Shown here in pieces: positions 40,753 to 43,522 of a stretch of DNA of 43,522 bases. This DNA is from a virus, in the IMG/VR virus record IMGVR_UViG_3300037635_002786, positions 1 through 43,522 of that record; one strand, given 5' to 3'. The notes beneath the pieces are model-generated. The model ran no database searches, was not told the DNA's origin, and saw nothing but the letters and a program-made list of their open reading frames with translations. Every line of letters begins with the position of its first letter. Within the stretch, counting starts at the first letter, position 1. The position numbers and the translations under genes are program-made.

Positions 40753-41300
40753 TAGTCATGTCCTAGTAGTGCATTATAATACTGCATCATCTCTTCTTCT
40801 GTTAAGTCACCAGTGTCTCCCTGCATCTGTCTTAGAAATTCATCCTCTCCAGCACCTAACTCATCTGCTGCTGTCAACTGATCAAACGCAAGGCCAAGAG
40901 CCGCAGGAATGGGTCCAAGAATAGATAACATCTTAAGAATACCACTACCTACTTTTCCTTTAGGGACTAGACTTTCAATTCCCTTGGCCTTATCTAACAA
41001 TGGCCGACGCTTAGAATTTTGTGCGTGCCAAAGTAAATCTTCAATCTTCCCCGATTTTCCAAACGTGCTTAATGATCGTGCATCCTCTGCATCAAACATC
41101 TGCTTTATATGATCTCTTTGTAGTTTCTTGCCTTTTGGCTCCATATATCTCCGAACATATCCTGGATCTTCAAAATAGTCGTCCAAACTATCATAGCGAT
41201 ACTCATTAGCCCGTTCCCACCATTCTGTGTTGAAATCCGACCAACTGTCTTCTCTTCTTTTTAGCATCTCTTTTAAAAATTCTAGTCTATCGGGGTCCAT
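40752..41300 (-). CDS. Virion-region protein with the shared GLAFDQLTAADELG end (182 aa)
   Basis: Strongly charged helical N-terminal half (LEFLKEMLKRREDSWSDF; YDSLDDYFEDPGYVRRYM), then a hydrophobic segment SGILKMLSILGPIPAALGLA, and an end almost identical to that of the 18799-19314 protein. It starts MDPDRLEF, without the NGI leader. The shared end may be a targeting or assembly signal, or a membrane-active tip. Overlaps neighbours by 1 base on each side. Confidence 0.75.
   Translation of the reverse strand: MDPDRLEFLKEMLKRREDSWSDFNTEWWERANEYRYDSLDDYFEDPGYVRRYMEPKGKKLQRDHIKQMFDAEDARSLSTFGKSGKIEDLLWHAQNSKRRPLLDKAKGIESLVPKGKVGSGILKMLSILGPIPAALGLAFDQLTAADELGAGEDEFLRQMQGDTGDLTEEEMMQYYNALLGHD
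40860..40902 (-). repeat. 43-bp dispersed repeat, copy 2
   Basis: 41 of 43 bases match 18856-18898; see that entry. The copies lie in genes of otherwise unrelated sequence. Confidence 0.85.
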
Positions 41301-41932
41301 TAGTTATCTCCTATTCTTATTGTACCACTTCTGTATTCGTCTCTAGTCATTCTGCCTTCTGCCTGTGACTTAAGCAGTTGTAATGCTTCCTGATACCTTT
41401 GCTGGTATAGTTGCATCATGTCTGCATCGCCCTTCATATAGGTATAGGCTTCGACTAGTGCCCCGTATAAAAGAACCGTATCCGCATTTGTTCCTAGCCA
41501 AGATGTAGTAGAGCTAACTATAGAAGCTGGCTGATAGTAATAATGAAGCTCTGCTACATAGTCTGCATCTGGAGTTGGACCTACAATAAACGTATCAACA
41601 TCAAAGGTGCCATAGTATTTTGGCGTTCCCTCTGTAGATGCATTTGGATATGTAGATCGTATAAAATTAACATCCTTATTTATCAAAAATATTTGGTTGC
41701 TTGAACTAGTAATCGCTAAAGATAAAGGAACCAAGAAATCACTAGGCATTGCTAAGTATGCATTACCATCTGTTAATGTACCTGCCACATTCTTACGATT
41801 AACTGGCAAATTGACGGATCGATAGATCCTTTGCTCTGCCTGTTTAATAAATGTAGGAATCGCAGCACTGAAATCAGTTCCAGTATTTTCAGCATAATCC
41901 TTAATCGCCGCTGTCAATTCAGTATAGTTCAT
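41300..41932 (-). CDS. Head-tail adaptor/completion-type protein (210 aa)
   Basis: TAAIKDYAENTGTDFSAAIP, FIKQAEQRIYRSVNLP, NAYLAMPSDFLVPLSL and LHYYYQPASI, then LLYGALVEAYTYMKGDADMM and YQEALQLLKSQAEG form the layout of a widespread phage adaptor-type protein (T7 gp11/P22 gp4-like helical bundle with beta insert). It overlaps the next gene by ATGA. Likely part of the portal-tail junction. Confidence 0.78.
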   Translation of the reverse strand: MNYTELTAAIKDYAENTGTDFSAAIPTFIKQAEQRIYRSVNLPVNRKNVAGTLTDGNAYLAMPSDFLVPLSLAITSSSNQIFLINKDVNFIRSTYPNASTEGTPKYYGTFDVDTFIVGPTPDADYVAELHYYYQPASIVSSTTSWLGTNADTVLLYGALVEAYTYMKGDADMMQLYQQRYQEALQLLKSQAEGRMTRDEYRSGTIRIGDN

Positions 41933-42264
41933 GTGGTCACCTTCACGCTTCCTACCTTTCCATGTGCTACAATATTTCCTGCACCACCACCATTACCATT
42001 ACCTACTGGATCAAATGCAAACATTTCCCTGCTAGTATCCTGTGCTATATCTGGCCGTGCATTTCTTAACGCTTCTGGGTCAGCATAGTCTCCAAGTCTT
42101 CCTAAAAAGTTTTGAGGTTGATCTTCATCTAGCATATCTTTGCCCACCATCAAGCCTGTCATGCGACCTGCTTTAATTTGAGGCACTAAATCCTTGATCT
42201 TATACCGAAACCCTGTACGATCACAAAATCCAAACGCATACTTTGCATTAGCAAACCGTGCCAT
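41929..42264 (-). CDS. Small conserved structural-region protein (111 aa)
   Basis: FANAKYAFGFCDRTGFRYKI and LMVGKDMLDEDQPQNFLGRL followed by DPEALRNARPD match a widespread phage family. As I recall it, that family usually has a four-Cys zinc site (CDxCG ... VCxxCWDxDxPQ). Here only one Cys remains and the second pair reads VGKDML, so zinc binding is probably lost. The end GKVGSVKVTT recurs at the start of the 40471-40752 protein. Confidence 0.72.
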   Translation of the reverse strand: MARFANAKYAFGFCDRTGFRYKIKDLVPQIKAGRMTGLMVGKDMLDEDQPQNFLGRLGDYADPEALRNARPDIAQDTSREMFAFDPVGNGNGGGAGNIVAHGKVGSVKVTT

Positions 42265-42938
42265 TAATAACCCCCTGGCACAAAGTGTACGGAAGCACGA
42301 TCACGATCTTCCTGTTCAGCTAGACCCCACTGGAACTCATACTCTTGCTTAAGTAGTGGGGCACGTACAAAAGCATCTGGATATTTCTGCGATATTTGAT
42401 AAGCTAGTCCTGCAACAAGGCAGGGAAGAAAGCGAGCAGGAATATCTGGGTTAGTTGACCCTACAGTTCCAGTATCTTGAATACGACGTATACGCTGATA
42501 GACCAGAGTGTAGTCTTTATCAGGAGTCGGCCATAGATATGCTACAGGTGCTGTAGCTTGCTTGTCTATATAAATATTGACGGGCCTTCCTTCTGATAGC
42601 TTGTTAGGAATAGTAGAGTATTGAGACACACTAAACCTAGACAACGGCTGATCATTTTGAGAGGTGCCCGTTCCTGTGCGAATCCAATGTTCTATTAAAT
42701 CCACTGTATCCGCAGGAAGTGTAACCGAACTGGTACCATCTGAGGCAGTTGCAGTTCCCTGTTCCACCGTCCAGAAGTTCAGGCCACGATTGGCCCACTC
42801 TAAACTCAATAGATTTAAGGATCTGCGTGCTGTTTCAATATCATATCCAGTTCTAGCTTGAAGCCCACATCTCTCGAAGGCTTCTTCTATCACTTCTGAA
42901 ATCTCTAAATTAAATGTTGCAGTACCTGAAGTAGCCAC
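42264..42938 (-). CDS. Tail adaptor protein, P22 gp4/T7 gp11-like (224 aa)
   Basis: LEISEVIEEAFERCGLQART, ARRSLNLLSLEWANRGLNFW, SVTLPADTVDLIEHWIR and the final LKQEYEFQWGLAEQEDRDRA are typical of the helical-bundle adaptor that docks below the portal ring in short-tailed phages. Beta strands in the middle (AYLWPTPDKDYTLVYQRI) fit the insert domain. It starts directly after the basic protein gene. Family call good. Confidence 0.85.
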   Translation of the reverse strand: MATSGTATFNLEISEVIEEAFERCGLQARTGYDIETARRSLNLLSLEWANRGLNFWTVEQGTATASDGTSSVTLPADTVDLIEHWIRTGTGTSQNDQPLSRFSVSQYSTIPNKLSEGRPVNIYIDKQATAPVAYLWPTPDKDYTLVYQRIRRIQDTGTVGSTNPDIPARFLPCLVAGLAYQISQKYPDAFVRAPLLKQEYEFQWGLAEQEDRDRASVHFVPGGY

Positions 42939-43135
42939 TACTTACCTACCTTTTTCATAGCCTGTTTATGGGCCTGAGTAAACGTCGCACCGCCTCTCAT
43001 CTCTTTTCTCATGTATGCCATATGTTTTGGTGTATGATGCTTTGCGTGCTTAATAAGTGTTTGTTTCTGTCTTTCCGTAAGTTCTTTTCTTTTTCTTCTA
43101 GTCGTTTTCTTTTTAGCTTTCTTTTTAGAAGCCAT
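42938..43135 (-). CDS. Small Lys-rich protein (65 aa)
   Basis: The ATG at 43135 overlaps the upstream stop (TAATG) and GGAAGAG lies 6 bases before it, so it is preferred to the in-frame ATG at 43150. MASKKKAKKKTTRRKRKEL is followed by KHHTPKHMAYMRKEMRGGAT and FTQAHKQAMKKVGK. Very basic; probably binds DNA or acidic virion surfaces. Similar small basic proteins occur between portal/capsid and tail genes in marine phages. Confidence 0.72.
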   Translation of the reverse strand: MASKKKAKKKTTRRKRKELTERQKQTLIKHAKHHTPKHMAYMRKEMRGGATFTQAHKQAMKKVGK

Positions 43136-43389
43136 TAATTCTCTTCCCACTTATCTCGTGCTAACTCGCTATGTCTTTGAACACCTGGGCACTTGTGACT
43201 ACCAGTGCCAATGATGCCCCTAGACCTCAAGTTAGAGAGTGCTTGTGTGCCCATAACTCTACCACCCTTGGCCTTACCTTCATAGCTTAACCCAATAGCT
43301 ATGGCCTGTTTAGGACTTGTCACTCTCCTGCCCGATCCAGATCGTAGCGTTCCCGCCTTGAACTTGGACATTACGTCTTTCATTGGCAT
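43135..43389 (-). CDS. Small conserved phage protein, DUF6496-like (84 aa)
   Basis: DVMSKFKAGTLRSGSGRRVT followed by SPKQAIAIGLSYEGKAKGG matches the short family with KFKxGxLxSGSGxxVTxxKQAIAIAxSE that I know as DUF6496. The rest (MGTQALSNLRSRGIIGTGSH) is not recognised. It overlaps both neighbours by one base. Function unknown. Confidence 0.75.
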   Translation of the reverse strand: MPMKDVMSKFKAGTLRSGSGRRVTSPKQAIAIGLSYEGKAKGGRVMGTQALSNLRSRGIIGTGSHKCPGVQRHSELARDKWEEN

Positions 43390-43522
43390 TATTCGTAGCT
43401 CTTAGTCATCTTCAGCATGATCGCATACCGATCTCCACTACCAGCCCCTGTAGTGGTAAACATTATATCGCCAGTTGGACTGGACGCATTATTGACTAGG
43501 GGTCCAGCAGATCTAAAGTCGA
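43389..43522 (-). CDS. C-terminal end of a structural protein gene cut by the window edge
   Basis: The minus-strand frame is open from the window edge to TAA at 43389-43391. It encodes DFRSAGPLVNNASSPTGDIM followed by FTTTGAGSGDRYAIMLKMTK and SYE. NNASxPTGDIxFTTTG...GDxY is an end I recall from a widespread small phage structural protein. The next ATG overlaps its stop (TAATG), as elsewhere in this operon. The start lies outside the window. Confidence 0.72.
   Translation of the reverse strand, partial: DFRSAGPLVNNASSPTGDIMFTTTGAGSGDRYAIMLKMTKSYE

Noticed and set aside
1-43522. CRISPR array, tRNA genes, integrase or insertion sequences
   Set aside because: No spaced direct repeats of CRISPR type, no cloverleaf sequence, and no recombinase or transposase motif was seen on reading both strands; a software scan was not possible.

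Overview
The window is a stretch of a tailed double-stranded DNA phage genome (Caudoviricetes), most likely podovirus-like and probably from a marine or other environmental sample. Support comes from dense overlapping genes (many ATGA or TAATG junctions), a T7-type primase-helicase, single-strand annealing and Holliday-junction nucleases, an M15 endolysin beside a holin-like protein, head-tail adaptor and tail hub proteins, and a long run of internal or ejected virion proteins without a tape-measure or contractile-tail set. A two-ended coiled-coil membrane protein (possible spanin) with an M15 endopeptidase suggests a Gram-negative host; the sequence does not identify it. Terminase, portal, capsid, DNA polymerase and integrase are not seen, so both ends continue outside the window.

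Layout. 1-4975 (+): end of a gene that may be a MoxR/CobS-type ATPase, a coiled-coil protein, a vWA protein with an HExxH motif, then small genes including an HD-domain alarmone-hydrolase-like protein and a small zinc protein. 4979-5055: two hairpins, the second terminator-like. 5125-7313 (-): primase-helicase and RusA-like resolvase as an inverted replication block. 7380-13001 (+): two related small proteins, RecB/Cas4-like exonuclease, HTH protein, DUF1071-type annealing protein, SSB-like protein with an acidic tip, ribbon-helix-helix protein, a structured untranslated stretch, a 33-residue membrane peptide, a DNA methyltransferase, a nuclease-like protein, an HNH-like protein and small membrane and zinc proteins. 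12961-43522 (-): lysis and virion genes, read from the right: tail completion and adaptor proteins, fibres, a tail hub, three internal virion proteins with a recurring GGIIPGY-type motif, a 2801-residue giant protein, holin, endolysin, an HExxH protease, three further virion candidates, a membrane/coiled-coil protein, a phosphoesterase, a winged-helix protein and the spanin candidate.

The most notable system is the candidate ejected-protein set. Six proteins of 171 to 2801 residues, scattered over 17 kb, start with a common leader of the form M-x-(N)-G-I-x-x-L, and three internal virion proteins carry internal GG(I/M)(I/L)PGYxxGG motifs. The giant protein contains what looks like a complete NADAR domain (ADP-ribosyl-guanine hydrolase family) plus a degenerate zincin-like segment and a C-terminal LPD38-like region. 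A neighbouring protein has an HEFGH protease motif and another has an ASCH-like domain and a Fis-like HTH. A reasonable hypothesis is a tagged set of enzymes delivered with the genome to counter host defences such as DNA ADP-ribosylation. A second notable signal is an 18-bp AT-rich element, CTAAGTATAATTATTTAT, present as an exact inverted pair and a 17/18 third copy at early-gene boundaries.

All family assignments come from reading motifs in the translated sequence; no database search was run.
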